Program-made: the position numbers and the translations under genes
Shown: positions 33,456-41,350 of the stretch, in pieces
How positions within the stretch are numbered: the first letter of the stretch is position 1
Layout of the letters: the number at the start of each line of letters is the position of its first letter
The notes under the pieces: generated by a model
What the model saw: only the letters and a program-made list of their open reading frames with translations
Told to the model about the DNA's origin: nothing
The model's database searches: none
DNA from: Lachnospiraceae bacterium JLR.KK008
GTDB lineage: Bacteria; Bacillota; Clostridia; Lachnospirales; Lachnospiraceae
Assembly (NCBI GenBank): GCA_037015955.1
Contig: CP143548.1
Span: forward strand, 1,606,001 to 1,670,000
DNA: 64,000 bases
Direction: 5' to 3'

Positions 33456-34117
33456 AAGAACAGCGGAAAAGGACAGATAAGATGGTGGACGGGAAAGCGA
33501 AGGAACCGGAAAAGATGGAATGGCTCTGGGTCCGGCATGGAATGACAGCAGGAAATAAAAACAGACGGTATATCGGTTCCGGGACAGACGAGGGGCTGTG
33601 TCCGGAGGGCAGGCAGCTTCTCCGGCAGCGGAAAGAGAGGGGGCTGTATCCGGCTGTCTCTCATGTCTGTGCCAGTCCGATGAAGCGATGTCTGGAGACG
33701 GCACAGCTCCTGTATCCGGGCGCAGAGATACGGATCGTGCCGGATTTTCGGGAGTGTGATTTCGGTCTGCTGGAAAATAAAAATCATGAACAGTTGTCTG
33801 GTCTGCCTTTTTATGAGCAGTGGCTGTCACAAAAGGGGAACGCAGCCTTTCCGGGCGGAGAATCGCCGGAGGACTTCTGTCGCCGCAGTGTGCGGGCGCT
33901 GGAGACGATTGTGCGGGCGGGAATGCCGGAAGGAAAAACAGCTTTCGTTGTGCACGGCGGGACGATCATGTCCGTCTTTTCCCATCTGGATGAGAGACAG
34001 GGAGGCTTTTATGATTACCATGTGGACAATGGAGACGGCTACCGGTGCACGGCGCAGATTGAGGGCGGACAGATCCGATTGCGAAATTGTCGGAGGATCG
34101 GAGAGGACAGGTTATGA
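33452..34117 (+). CDS. cobC: Histidine phosphatase, probable alpha-ribazole phosphatase CobC
   Basis: A 221-residue phosphoglycerate-mutase-type phosphatase. The catalytic loop is WVRHGMTAGNKN, with the phospho-accepting His; further conserved are CASPMKRCLETAQLL, FRECDFGLLENK, the FPGGESPEDF segment and FVVHGGTIMSVF with the second His. Location between CobU-like and CbiB genes, with 4-base overlaps on both sides, points to dephosphorylation of alpha-ribazole phosphate or of adenosylcobalamin phosphate in the nucleotide loop pathway. A general phosphatase is the alternative. Confidence 0.85.
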   Translation: MKEQRKRTDKMVDGKAKEPEKMEWLWVRHGMTAGNKNRRYIGSGTDEGLCPEGRQLLRQRKERGLYPAVSHVCASPMKRCLETAQLLYPGAEIRIVPDFRECDFGLLENKNHEQLSGLPFYEQWLSQKGNAAFPGGESPEDFCRRSVRALETIVRAGMPEGKTAFVVHGGTIMSVFSHLDERQGGFYDYHVDNGDGYRCTAQIEGGQIRLRNCRRIGEDRL

Positions 34118-35220
34118 ATACTGTGTTTGCGATGGGGATCGGATTTGCGCTGGACTGTCTGCTGGGCGATCCTCATCATCTGCCGCACCCGGTCCGGTGG
34201 ATCGGCAGACTGATCGGATTTCTTGACAGGCAGCTTCATCTGAAAAAAAGCAGTTCTGCCAGGCGGCAGCTTGCAGCAGGTATTCTGCTCGTCGTGCTTG
34301 TAACTGCAGTAACGGGCGGTGCGGTTATGCTGATCCGGCTGTTTACTTATCGTCTGTCCATTACATTTGGCATCGCGGCGGACGGTATTTTATTTTATTA
34401 TTGTATTGCGCCGCGCAGTCTGTATACAGAGAGTATGGCCGTTTATGATGCACTGGAGAAGGATTCGCTGACAGGCGCGCGCCAGAGGCTGTCGATGATC
34501 GTCGGCCGGGATACCGAATGCCTGACAGAAGAGGGGATTATCAAAGCAGCTATTGAGACTGTGGCGGAAAACACGTCCGACGGCGTGACTGCGCCGGTGA
34601 TCTATATGGCCATCGGCGGCCCGGTACTCTGCTTCCTCTATAAAGCAGTGAATACGATGGATTCCATGGTCGGATACCACAGCGAGATCTATGAATATTT
34701 TGGGAAGGCGGCAGCGAGAGTGGATGATGTCTGGAATTATATTCCTTCCAGGCTGACAGCACTGGTCATGCTCCTTTTGGCGATTCCTCTGCAATTATTG
34801 TCTCGATTTTCAGAAAATTGCAAAAATTCAAACAATAATCATAAGAAAAATTGTGCAGAAAATTCGCTCAACAGCAGGGATTTTACCAATAAATATCAGA
34901 CAAATCTATATTTTCCTCCTGTTATTTCCAACAAATCTATCGACTGGAAGCGGGGATGGAAGATTTACCGGCGTGACAGACATTGTCACAAAAGTCCCAA
35001 TTCCGGGCAGACAGAAAGTGTCTGCGCCGGTATACTCGGCGTCCGGTTGGCAGGGGATGCCAGTTATTTCGGAAAAACCGTACACAAACCCCATATCGGC
35101 GATCCGGTGAGAACGGCAGAGCGGGAAGATATCCGCCGGGCGAATCTGATGATGTACGCGGCGGCGATCGTGGTACTGCTGCTTGCGGCAGCCCTGCGGA
35201 TGCTGTATGATTGTTATTGA
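34114..35220 (+). CDS. cbiB: Adenosylcobinamide-phosphate synthase CbiB, with an internal insertion
   Basis: Membrane protein that attaches aminopropanol phosphate to adenosylcobyric acid. Of 368 residues, typical segments are LLGDPHHLPHPVRWIGRLI, VGRDTECLTEEGIIKAAIE, ETVAENTSDGVTAPVIYMAIGG, NTMDSMVGYHSEIYEYFGKAAARVDD (in pieces) and, near the end, SPNSGQTESVCAGILGVRLAG and the IGDPVRTAEREDIRRA tail. Between RLTALVMLLLAIPLQLL and WKIYRRDR, about residues 230-278, lies an Asn-rich, AT-rich stretch absent from usual CbiB. The reading frame stays open. Start at ATG 34114 in the ATGA overlap with cobC. Confidence 0.92.
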   Translation: MNTVFAMGIGFALDCLLGDPHHLPHPVRWIGRLIGFLDRQLHLKKSSSARRQLAAGILLVVLVTAVTGGAVMLIRLFTYRLSITFGIAADGILFYYCIAPRSLYTESMAVYDALEKDSLTGARQRLSMIVGRDTECLTEEGIIKAAIETVAENTSDGVTAPVIYMAIGGPVLCFLYKAVNTMDSMVGYHSEIYEYFGKAAARVDDVWNYIPSRLTALVMLLLAIPLQLLSRFSENCKNSNNNHKKNCAENSLNSRDFTNKYQTNLYFPPVISNKSIDWKRGWKIYRRDRHCHKSPNSGQTESVCAGILGVRLAGDASYFGKTVHKPHIGDPVRTAEREDIRRANLMMYAAAIVVLLLAAALRMLYDCY

Positions 35221-35245
35221 TCAAAAAGAAGTGTGAGGCAACGAT

Positions 35246-35902
35246 ATGACCGACAGATATAAACCGGCGGAGATTGAGGCGGAGAGTTTCCGTATCATCG
35301 AAGAAGAGATCAGGCAGATGGGCAGACAGGTGCCGGAAGAATATGCCGCCGTCATCAAACGGGTGATCCACACGACGGCTGATTTTTCCTATCTGGACAG
35401 TCTTTACTTTTCGGAACAGGTGATGACGCTGTCAAAAGAAGCGCTTCGAAGTGGCAGCAAAGTCATTACCGATACGAATATGGCAAAGGCAGGCATCAAT
35501 CGCCGTGCGCTGCACAAGCTGGGCGGAGAAGTCGTCTGCTATATGGCTGACGAGGAGGTGGCCAGGGAGGCCGCGCAGCGACAGGTGACAAGAGCGCAGA
35601 TCAGTATGGAGCGGACGGTGTTATCCACTGAGAATCTGATTTATGTCATCGGCAATGCACCGACGGCGCTGTTGACGATCGTCAGACTGACGCGGGAGGG
35701 CAGAATCCGGCCCCGGTTTGTGATCGGGGCGCCGGTTGGATTTGTCAATGTGACAGAGGCAAAGAGACAGCTCATGGCTTCCGGGATACCCTGCATCGTG
35801 CCGGAGGGCCGGAAAGGCGGCAGCAACGTGGCGGCCGCGATTCTGAATGCGCTGTTATATGAAGTGGCGGGAAGAGAAGAAGACAGGAGCGGGACAACAT
35901 GA
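35246..35902 (+). CDS. cbiC: Cobalt-precorrin-8 methylmutase CbiC
   Basis: Moves a methyl group from C11 to C12 to form cobyrinate. The 218-residue protein shows IHTTADFSYLDSL with the catalytic His region, ITDTNMAKAGINRRAL, VIGNAPTALLTIVRL and VIGAPVGFVNVTEAK, all diagnostic. The enzyme is cytoplasmic. It starts 25 bases after cbiB, one of the few true gaps in this operon, and ends with an ATGA overlap into an unknown secreted protein gene. Confidence 0.96.
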   Translation: MTDRYKPAEIEAESFRIIEEEIRQMGRQVPEEYAAVIKRVIHTTADFSYLDSLYFSEQVMTLSKEALRSGSKVITDTNMAKAGINRRALHKLGGEVVCYMADEEVAREAAQRQVTRAQISMERTVLSTENLIYVIGNAPTALLTIVRLTREGRIRPRFVIGAPVGFVNVTEAKRQLMASGIPCIVPEGRKGGSNVAAAILNALLYEVAGREEDRSGTT

Positions 35903-36567
35903 AAAGAAATAAAAAAACAAAACGATGGAAACGGGCAGTGCTGTGTATGATAACCGCGCTCGCCGCCGCGGGAACCATCCCGGCCGGAAACGGCATCGTG
36001 TCTGCACAGTGGTCGGAGGAACCGGCGGAAACCGCCGACTTCCCGGGAAGCATACGGGATGAATCGCTGGAACAACAGATCGGCATGTATCTCGAGGCAG
36101 TCGCAGAGGGAGATGCAGACAGAGCAAGAGCGCTGCGCGGTATGGAAAATAAGGTCACGCAGACGCAGGAGGCCGTCTGCTTCCGGCATGGCCTGCGGGG
36201 ATTCGATGATGTGAAGACCGTCATCTACCCGCTTGGAGAGGACAGGCTGGTGTTTGTCTCTTATGATATGGTCATCGACGGGCTGGAACCTGCTCTGCCC
36301 GGACTTGTGACATGGCTGGCGGAGCAGGATGGTCAGGGCGGGTGGATATTGCTGACTGACAATGCCTCTCCCTCAAAGGAGCAGCAGGCTCAGATCAGAG
36401 CCCGTTTAGAGACGGATGAAATCGGCGGCTGGTTCGATGAGATCAATGAATCCTTTATGGAGATTGTATGGGCGGATGCTGATGTGTATGCGTGGCTGCA
36501 GGCAGTCTCCGACGATTCTAAGTCCGATGAGATCAATCAAACGGGATACCGGAAGGAAACGCCATGA
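35899..36567 (+). CDS. Unknown secreted protein inside the cobalamin operon
   Basis: A 222-residue protein I do not recognise. The N-terminus is a signal peptide (KRNKKTKRWKRAVLCM, then ITALAAAGTIPAG, cleaved near VSA). The mature part is acidic: a helix LEQQIGMYLEAVAEGDADRA, then strands VKTVIYPL, RLVFVSYDMVI, GGWILLTDN, and a helical end. The outline recalls NTF2-like secreted domains, but that is a guess. It is joined by 4-base ATGA overlaps to both cbiC and cobD, so it is translated with the B12 enzymes. It could bind a corrinoid or a cobalt ligand outside the membrane, or be unrelated cargo. Confidence 0.8.
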   Translation: MKRNKKTKRWKRAVLCMITALAAAGTIPAGNGIVSAQWSEEPAETADFPGSIRDESLEQQIGMYLEAVAEGDADRARALRGMENKVTQTQEAVCFRHGLRGFDDVKTVIYPLGEDRLVFVSYDMVIDGLEPALPGLVTWLAEQDGQGGWILLTDNASPSKEQQAQIRARLETDEIGGWFDEINESFMEIVWADADVYAWLQAVSDDSKSDEINQTGYRKETP

Positions 36568-37745
36568 ACCGTCAGGAACGATTTTTGCAGCTTCACGGCG
36601 GGGACAGGTACCGGCTCGACATCAGACTTGATTTTTCGGTAAATACAAATCCGCTGGGAATGCCGGATTATGTCAGAAGAACGGTGCAGGCGTCATTTTG
36701 TCAGTCTGAAGACCGGTACTGTGAGTGGTATCCGGACCCGGAGTGCAGCCGGCTGCGGAAAGCGCTGGCCGCGTATCATCACATATCAGGGGAAGCGATC
36801 CTCTGCGGAAACGGCGCCTGTGAGCTGATCTATGCTCTTGTCCGCGCCCTGGCGGCGAGCGGGGCGAGAGCGGTCAGAGCAGTCCTTCCGCTTCCGTCAT
36901 TCGGGGAGTACGAGAGGGCACTGGCAGCTGTCGGTGCGGATGTTACCTGTTATCTGTTGGAGGAAGCGCACGGGTTTGCATGGAATGAAACGATTTTGGA
37001 GACACTGACGCCTGATACGGACCTGCTCTTTCTGTGCAATCCCAACAATCCGACCGGAAACCGGATTCCGGAAACACTCTTGGAGCATATTCTGAGACAT
37101 TGCCGGGAGCGGGAGATCGTCGTACTGCTCGATGAATGCTTTCTGGAACTTGCGGTACAGGAAGAGAAAGAGAATGTTGAGGCCGAAGGATATGAGGACT
37201 TCGGGGAACCGAACATTGACAGAAAGCAGCAGTGCAGACTTGTCCGGATCACGGAAGAATATCCAAACACAGTTGTCTTAAAGGCATTTACGAAGTGGTA
37301 TGCCATGCCGGGACTGCGGCTTGGTTATTGTATCAGCGGTAATGGTCTGCTCCTTGCACGGATGAGAGAGCAGATCCCATGCTGGAGCGTCTCCGGGATC
37401 GCTCAGCTTGCCGGAATGACTGCTCTGGACAATGCTGAACATATTGACTATATCGGTCAGTCAACACAATTAATCCGGGTGGAACGGGCTTTTTTGAAAA
37501 GCGGACTGGAAAAGCTGGGAATGCACGTTATTCCGGGCTGTGCCAGCTTTCTCTGTTTCTCCGTAAAGTCCTGTGAGGACTCTTTTCATGACCTGTATGA
37601 AAGGCTGCTGGATGTCGGTATTCTCATCCGGGACTGTCGTAGCTTTCGGGGAATGGGTGACGGCTGGTACCGGATCGCCGTCAGGCCCCATGAGGAGAAT
37701 GTATGTCTGCTGCGGGAGTTGGAGAAGATGAAAGGAACAGTATGA
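36564..37745 (+). CDS. cobD: Threonine-phosphate decarboxylase CobD
   Basis: PLP enzyme making (R)-1-amino-2-propanol phosphate for CbiB. The 393-residue aminotransferase-fold protein has HGGDRYRLDIRLDFSVNTNP at its start, the ILCGNGACELIYALVRAL pocket, CNPNNPTGNRIPE, the VLLDECFLEL Asp region and the PLP lysine in KAFTKWYAMPGLRLGY. The mid insert (about residues 190-220, Glu-rich) is variable. Close relatives are histidinol-phosphate aminotransferases, but the operon and the FTKWYAMPG motif favour CobD. It overlaps both neighbours by 4 bases. Confidence 0.93.
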   Translation: MNRQERFLQLHGGDRYRLDIRLDFSVNTNPLGMPDYVRRTVQASFCQSEDRYCEWYPDPECSRLRKALAAYHHISGEAILCGNGACELIYALVRALAASGARAVRAVLPLPSFGEYERALAAVGADVTCYLLEEAHGFAWNETILETLTPDTDLLFLCNPNNPTGNRIPETLLEHILRHCREREIVVLLDECFLELAVQEEKENVEAEGYEDFGEPNIDRKQQCRLVRITEEYPNTVVLKAFTKWYAMPGLRLGYCISGNGLLLARMREQIPCWSVSGIAQLAGMTALDNAEHIDYIGQSTQLIRVERAFLKSGLEKLGMHVIPGCASFLCFSVKSCEDSFHDLYERLLDVGILIRDCRSFRGMGDGWYRIAVRPHEENVCLLRELEKMKGTV

Positions 37746-39325
37746 AGGCCAGAAATATCATGATCCAGGGAACGATGTCCGATGTGGGCAAGAGCCTGTT
37801 TACGGCAGGGCTGCTGCGGGTCCTCTCGCAGGATGGCTACCGGGCGGCGCCGTTTAAATCACAGAATATGGCGCTCAATTCTTATATCACAGCACAGGGG
37901 CTGGAGATGAGCCGGGCGCAGGTTATGCAGGCGGAGGCGGCAGGCATTGATCCGGACGTGGCTATGAATCCGATATTGCTGAAGCCCAATTCAGATATGG
38001 GCTCTCAGGTCATTGTCAACGGCGAAGTGTTCGGCAATCTGACAGCGGCGCAGTATTTCCGGCGTAAGCATGAGTTCGTGCCGGATATCAAGGCTGCCTA
38101 TCATAAACTGGAACATGACTATGAGATTCTCGTTATCGAGGGGGCGGGCAGCCCGGCGGAAATCAATTTAAAGCAAAATGATATTGTCAATATGGGACTG
38201 GCGCAGATGATCGATGCACCGGTCCTGCTCATCGGGGATATTGACAGAGGCGGTGTTTTCGCCCAGCTCTATGGCACGGTGGCCCTGCTGGAAGCACAGG
38301 AGCGGGCTCGCATCAAAGGCTTTATTATGAATAAATTCCGCGGGGACAGACGTCTTCTGGAACCGGGACTGCAAATGCTCTATGAGCGATGTCCGATTCC
38401 GGTCGTTGGCGTGATCCCCTATACGGAACTTGATATTGAGGATGAGGACAGTCTGTCGCGGCGTCTGCTTCCCGGCAGCGTCCGGGACAGGATTGATATT
38501 GCCGTCATCCGCTTCCCGCATATCGCTAATTTTACGGATCTGAATCCGCTGGAGCGGATCAGCCATGTCTCTTTGCGCTATATTTCAGACTGCCGGGAAC
38601 TTGGCTGTCCGGATCTGATTATCCTGCCGGGCACGAAAAATACGATGCGGGACCTGCAGTGGATGCGGGAAAATGGGATCGAGACAGAGGTGCGGCGACT
38701 TGTTGGCTCTGACCTGAGCCTGCTGCTGGGTATCTGCGGCGGCTTTCAGATGATGGGGGAAGAGCTCGCCGATCCGTACGGTGTGGAGGCTGGCGGCATA
38801 TCGCGGGGACTGGGGTATTTTCCTCTGCGTACCATATTCGGGACGGAGAAAGTCAGGCGCAGAGTGCGGGGAACCATTCTCACACAATGCAGTGCGTCCG
38901 GTTCCCGGTCAGTATGGGAGAGGCTGGCGGGAAGCACCTTCCTGGGCTATGAGATGCACATGGGCACCTCAGACAGTGTGGGCGGCGCACAGCCCCGGAG
39001 GCTGATGGAGCTGACGGATGAAGACAGCGGCAGTGAAAACAGTCGCCACAGGCGGCGGGCAGACAGGATAACAGGAGGCGGTAACCATATGGATGGCTGC
39101 ATATCGGGCAACTGTATCGGCACTTATGTTCACGGCCTGTTTACATCGGGCACGCTGCGTGACAACCTGCTGGATCTTTTGTTTGAGAGAAGAGGGCTTA
39201 CCAGGGATGCAGCCGGACAGACCGACTACCTGACCTACAAAAACAGCCAGTACGACCGCCTTGCCGATGTCATCCGGGAACATACGGATCTGAAAGCGAT
39301 CTATCGGATGATTGGGCTGGAGTGA
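37742..39325 (+). CDS. cbiP: Cobyric acid synthase CbiP
   Basis: Amidates the b, d, e and g side chains using glutamine and ATP. The 527-residue protein has an ATPase half (MIQGTMSDVGKSLFTAGLLR; AAPFKSQNMALNSYIT; LIGDIDRGGVFAQLYG) and a glutaminase half with ILPGTKNTMRDLQWMR, nucleophile Cys in LLGICGGFQMMGEEL, and the late catalytic His in GTYVHGLF. A Ser/Arg-rich low-complexity segment (about residues 425-445) interrupts the second half. It starts in an ATGA overlap with cobD and is the last gene of the cob cluster here. Confidence 0.96.
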   Translation: MKARNIMIQGTMSDVGKSLFTAGLLRVLSQDGYRAAPFKSQNMALNSYITAQGLEMSRAQVMQAEAAGIDPDVAMNPILLKPNSDMGSQVIVNGEVFGNLTAAQYFRRKHEFVPDIKAAYHKLEHDYEILVIEGAGSPAEINLKQNDIVNMGLAQMIDAPVLLIGDIDRGGVFAQLYGTVALLEAQERARIKGFIMNKFRGDRRLLEPGLQMLYERCPIPVVGVIPYTELDIEDEDSLSRRLLPGSVRDRIDIAVIRFPHIANFTDLNPLERISHVSLRYISDCRELGCPDLIILPGTKNTMRDLQWMRENGIETEVRRLVGSDLSLLLGICGGFQMMGEELADPYGVEAGGISRGLGYFPLRTIFGTEKVRRRVRGTILTQCSASGSRSVWERLAGSTFLGYEMHMGTSDSVGGAQPRRLMELTDEDSGSENSRHRRRADRITGGGNHMDGCISGNCIGTYVHGLFTSGTLRDNLLDLLFERRGLTRDAAGQTDYLTYKNSQYDRLADVIREHTDLKAIYRMIGLE

Positions 39326-39347
39326 GAAATCTTTCCTTTATTTTTGT

Positions 39348-39377
39348 TTGACGAACACCGTTTTTATGATATATATT
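39348..39377 (+). promoter_or_regulatory. Promoter of the topoisomerase pair
   Basis: TTGACG (39348-39353), 18 bases, TATATT (39372-39377), then a GGGAGAGGG ribosome site ahead of the ATG at 39416. It lies in the 90-base gap after cbiP. Confidence 0.6.
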
Positions 39378-39415
39378 GTATGCAGTGAATTTTTGTAAAT
39401 GTGGGAGAGGGTATT

Positions 39416-41338
39416 ATGGCGAACAGGGAGACCTATGACGCTTCCAATATTACCGTCCTGGAGGGACTGGAAGCGGTGCGGATGCGGCCCGGTATGTATA
39501 TCGGCAGCGTATCTACGAAGGGTTTGAATCATCTGATCTATGAGATCGTGGATAATGCGGTGGATGAACATCTGGCCGGCTATTGCAGCCGGATCACAGT
39601 GATCTTAAACGAAGACGGCTCGGCCACTATTCATGACAATGGCCGTGGGATTCCGGTCGGTATGCACGAAAAGGGGGTGAGTGCGGAACGGCTTGTTTTC
39701 ACGACATTGCATGCGGGCGGTAAATTTGACGCTTCGGCTTACAAGACAAGCGGCGGCCTCCACGGTGTCGGTTCCTCTGTTGTCAATGCACTTTCTACAT
39801 GGTTGACCGTACAGGTCAAACGAGATGGCTGCATTTATGAAGACCGTTACGAGCGGGGGAATCCGGCGGTGGAGCTGGAGGGCGGCCTTCTTCCGGTTAT
39901 CGGCAGGACAAAAGAGACGGGAACGAGCATCACGTTTCTGCCAGACGATACGATCTTTGACCGCACACGGTTTCGGGAGGATGAGATCAAGAGCCGCCTT
40001 CATGAAACTGCCTATCTCAATCCGGCGCTGACGATCGCGTTTGAGGACAGAAGAAAGGCGGAGGCGGAAGTTCTGGAGTTTCATGAACCGGACGGCATCA
40101 CCGGCTTTATCCGGGATATGAACAAGGCGAAAGAGACCGTTCATGAGGTCATTTATTATAAAGGAGAGAGTGAAGGGATTTCCGTGGAAGCAGCGTTCCA
40201 GTATGTCAATGAATTTCACGAGAACATCCTTGGATTTTGTAATAATATCTACAACGCAGAGGGCGGCACGCATCTGACCGGTTTTAAGACGATGTTCACG
40301 ACGGTCATCAACAACTATGCCAGAGAACTGAACATCTTAAAAGAGAAGGATGTAAATTTCACGGGAGCGGACGTGCGAAACGGCATGACGGCCGTCATTT
40401 CCGTGAAACATCCGGATCCCCGGTTCGAGGGACAGACCAAGACGAAGCTGGACAATCAGGACGCGGCCAAAGTTGTGGCCAAAGTGACCGGGGATGAGAT
40501 TCAGCATTATTTTGACAGAAATCTGGAAGTGCTGAAAAATATTATCAGTTGTGCGGAAAAAGCTGCCAAAATCCGCAAGACGGAAGAAAAGGCGAAGACA
40601 AACATGCTGACAAAGCAGAAGTTCTCCTTTGACTCCAACGGGAAGCTGGCTAACTGTGAGAGCCGGGATGCCTCCAAATGCGAAATATTTATTGTCGAGG
40701 GGGATTCCGCCGGCGGCAGCGCCAAGACAGCGCGCAACAGACAGTATCAGGCGATTCTGCCGATCCGCGGAAAAATACTGAATGTGGAGAAAGCCAGCAT
40801 TGATAAAGTACTCGCCAATGCGGAGATTAAGACAATGATCAATGCTTTTGGCTGCGGGTTCTCAGAAGGGTATGGCAACGACTTTGATATTGCCAAACTG
40901 CGCTATGACAAGATCATTATTATGGCCGATGCCGATGTGGACGGCGCTCATATTTCCACGCTGCTTCTGACGCTGTTTTACCGATTTATGCCGCAGCTCA
41001 TCTATGAAGGACACGTGTATATCGCCATGCCTCCCCTCTATAAGGCAATGCCTGCGAAGGGAAATGAGGAATATCTGTATGACGATAAGGCGCTGGAACG
41101 GTACCGGAAACGACACAAAGGGCCCTTCACTTTACAGCGGTACAAAGGTCTGGGGGAGATGGATGCCGAGCAGCTCTGGGAGACGACACTGGACCCGGAG
41201 ACGCGGCTGCTGAAGCTGGTGGAGATTGAAGACGCACGTATGGCGTCGGAAGTGACGGAAATGCTTATGGGCACAGAAGTCCCGCCGCGAAAAGCCTTTA
41301 TCTATGACCACGCAACTGATGCGGAACTTGACATATAG
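39416..41338 (+). CDS. parE: Type IIA topoisomerase subunit B (probably topoisomerase IV ParE)
   Basis: A 640-residue GyrB/ParE protein. GHKL ATPase motifs: EIVDNAVDEHLAG, DNGRGIPVG, YKTSGGLHGVGSSVVNALS; the transducer domain follows; the TOPRIM domain has IVEGDSAGGSAKTARNR with ILPIRGKILNVEKA and MADADVDGAHIS; the C-terminal RYKGLGEMDAEQLWETT is present. It pairs with the A subunit 12 bases downstream, is away from dnaA/recF genes, and its partner lacks a GyrA box, so topoisomerase IV is favoured over gyrase. The start is the ATG at 39416. Confidence 0.85.
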   Translation: MANRETYDASNITVLEGLEAVRMRPGMYIGSVSTKGLNHLIYEIVDNAVDEHLAGYCSRITVILNEDGSATIHDNGRGIPVGMHEKGVSAERLVFTTLHAGGKFDASAYKTSGGLHGVGSSVVNALSTWLTVQVKRDGCIYEDRYERGNPAVELEGGLLPVIGRTKETGTSITFLPDDTIFDRTRFREDEIKSRLHETAYLNPALTIAFEDRRKAEAEVLEFHEPDGITGFIRDMNKAKETVHEVIYYKGESEGISVEAAFQYVNEFHENILGFCNNIYNAEGGTHLTGFKTMFTTVINNYARELNILKEKDVNFTGADVRNGMTAVISVKHPDPRFEGQTKTKLDNQDAAKVVAKVTGDEIQHYFDRNLEVLKNIISCAEKAAKIRKTEEKAKTNMLTKQKFSFDSNGKLANCESRDASKCEIFIVEGDSAGGSAKTARNRQYQAILPIRGKILNVEKASIDKVLANAEIKTMINAFGCGFSEGYGNDFDIAKLRYDKIIIMADADVDGAHISTLLLTLFYRFMPQLIYEGHVYIAMPPLYKAMPAKGNEEYLYDDKALERYRKRHKGPFTLQRYKGLGEMDAEQLWETTLDPETRLLKLVEIEDARMASEVTEMLMGTEVPPRKAFIYDHATDAELDI

Positions 41339-41350
41339 GAGCAGTAAGCG

